Position numbers and translations under genes: made by a program. Positions 5,564-5,593 of a stretch of DNA of 5,593 bases are shown one piece after another; the first letter of the stretch is position 1; each line of letters opens with the position of its first letter. Below the pieces are notes generated by a model, which saw only the letters and a list, made by a program, of their open reading frames with translations, had not been told where the DNA came from and ran no database searches. The stretch is from Fidelibacterota bacterium (lineage in GTDB: Bacteria; Marinisomatota; Marinisomatia; Marinisomatales; UBA1611). The DNA is taken from the NCBI GenBank assembly GCA_002694025.1, contig NZKX01000134.1:1-5593 (forward strand). Direction: 5' to 3'.

Positions 5564-5593
5564 ATGGAAATTAAAGTAAAACTAAATTCAACC
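5564..5593 (+). CDS. Start of an unidentified gene (partial, 10 codons)
   Basis: An ATG at 5564 follows AGGAG (5551-5555) at a spacing of eight bases, the best ribosome binding site in the window, and the frame stays open to the window edge: MEIKVKLNST. The alternating charged/hydrophobic start looks like a first beta strand of a soluble protein. That style occurs in small beta-grasp proteins such as the MoaD/ThiS group, but ten residues are too few to name a family. Confidence 0.6.
   Translation, partial: MEIKVKLNST

Overview
This AT-rich bacterial window carries two complete blocks of genes and two gene fragments at its edges. The left edge holds the last codons of a protein ending in a FlgD-like / type IX secretion (Por) type sorting tail. 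That tail, with the low GC content and the gene types present, suggests a member of the FCB group (Bacteroidota, Ignavibacteria, Ca. Marinimicrobia or relatives). No rRNA or other taxonomic marker is present, so this is an inference of moderate strength.

Layout, left to right: (1) bases 1-98, + strand: C-terminal tail of a probable secreted or surface protein. (2) Bases 210-359, - strand: a 49-residue membrane protein that I recognise as DUF5989 (SxtK-like), easily missed because it is so short. (3) Bases 360-526: divergent intergenic region with a perfect 12-bp palindrome. (4) Bases 527-4100, + strand: a three-gene unit of an MBOAT O-acyltransferase (AlgI/PatA/DltB type) and two membrane-anchored SGNH-fold hydrolases/acyltransferases. 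Spacing is 7 bp and 30 bp, so it is probably one operon. (5) Bases 4101-4198: short convergent gap with no clear terminator. (6) Bases 4199-5341, - strand: a complete GH18 chitinase-like enzyme with a lipoprotein-type signal. (7) Bases 5342-5563: divergent intergenic region with a possible short leader ORF for the GH18 gene and a candidate promoter for the next gene. (8) Bases 5564-5593, + strand: the first ten codons of a gene with a good Shine-Dalgarno sequence.

The central unit has the logic of known polysaccharide or cell-envelope acylation systems (AlgI/AlgJ/AlgX, PatA/PatB, DltB/DltD). In these, the MBOAT protein moves an acyl group, usually acetyl, across the inner membrane, and a periplasmic SGNH-fold partner places it on a glycan. 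Here there are two partners with different variants of the active-site blocks. A DUF5989 gene is transcribed divergently from them, a family I associate with SxtJ and carbamoyltransferase genes, neither of which is in this window. The substrate cannot be read from the sequence. The GH18 gene is convergent with the cassette and probably independent of it.
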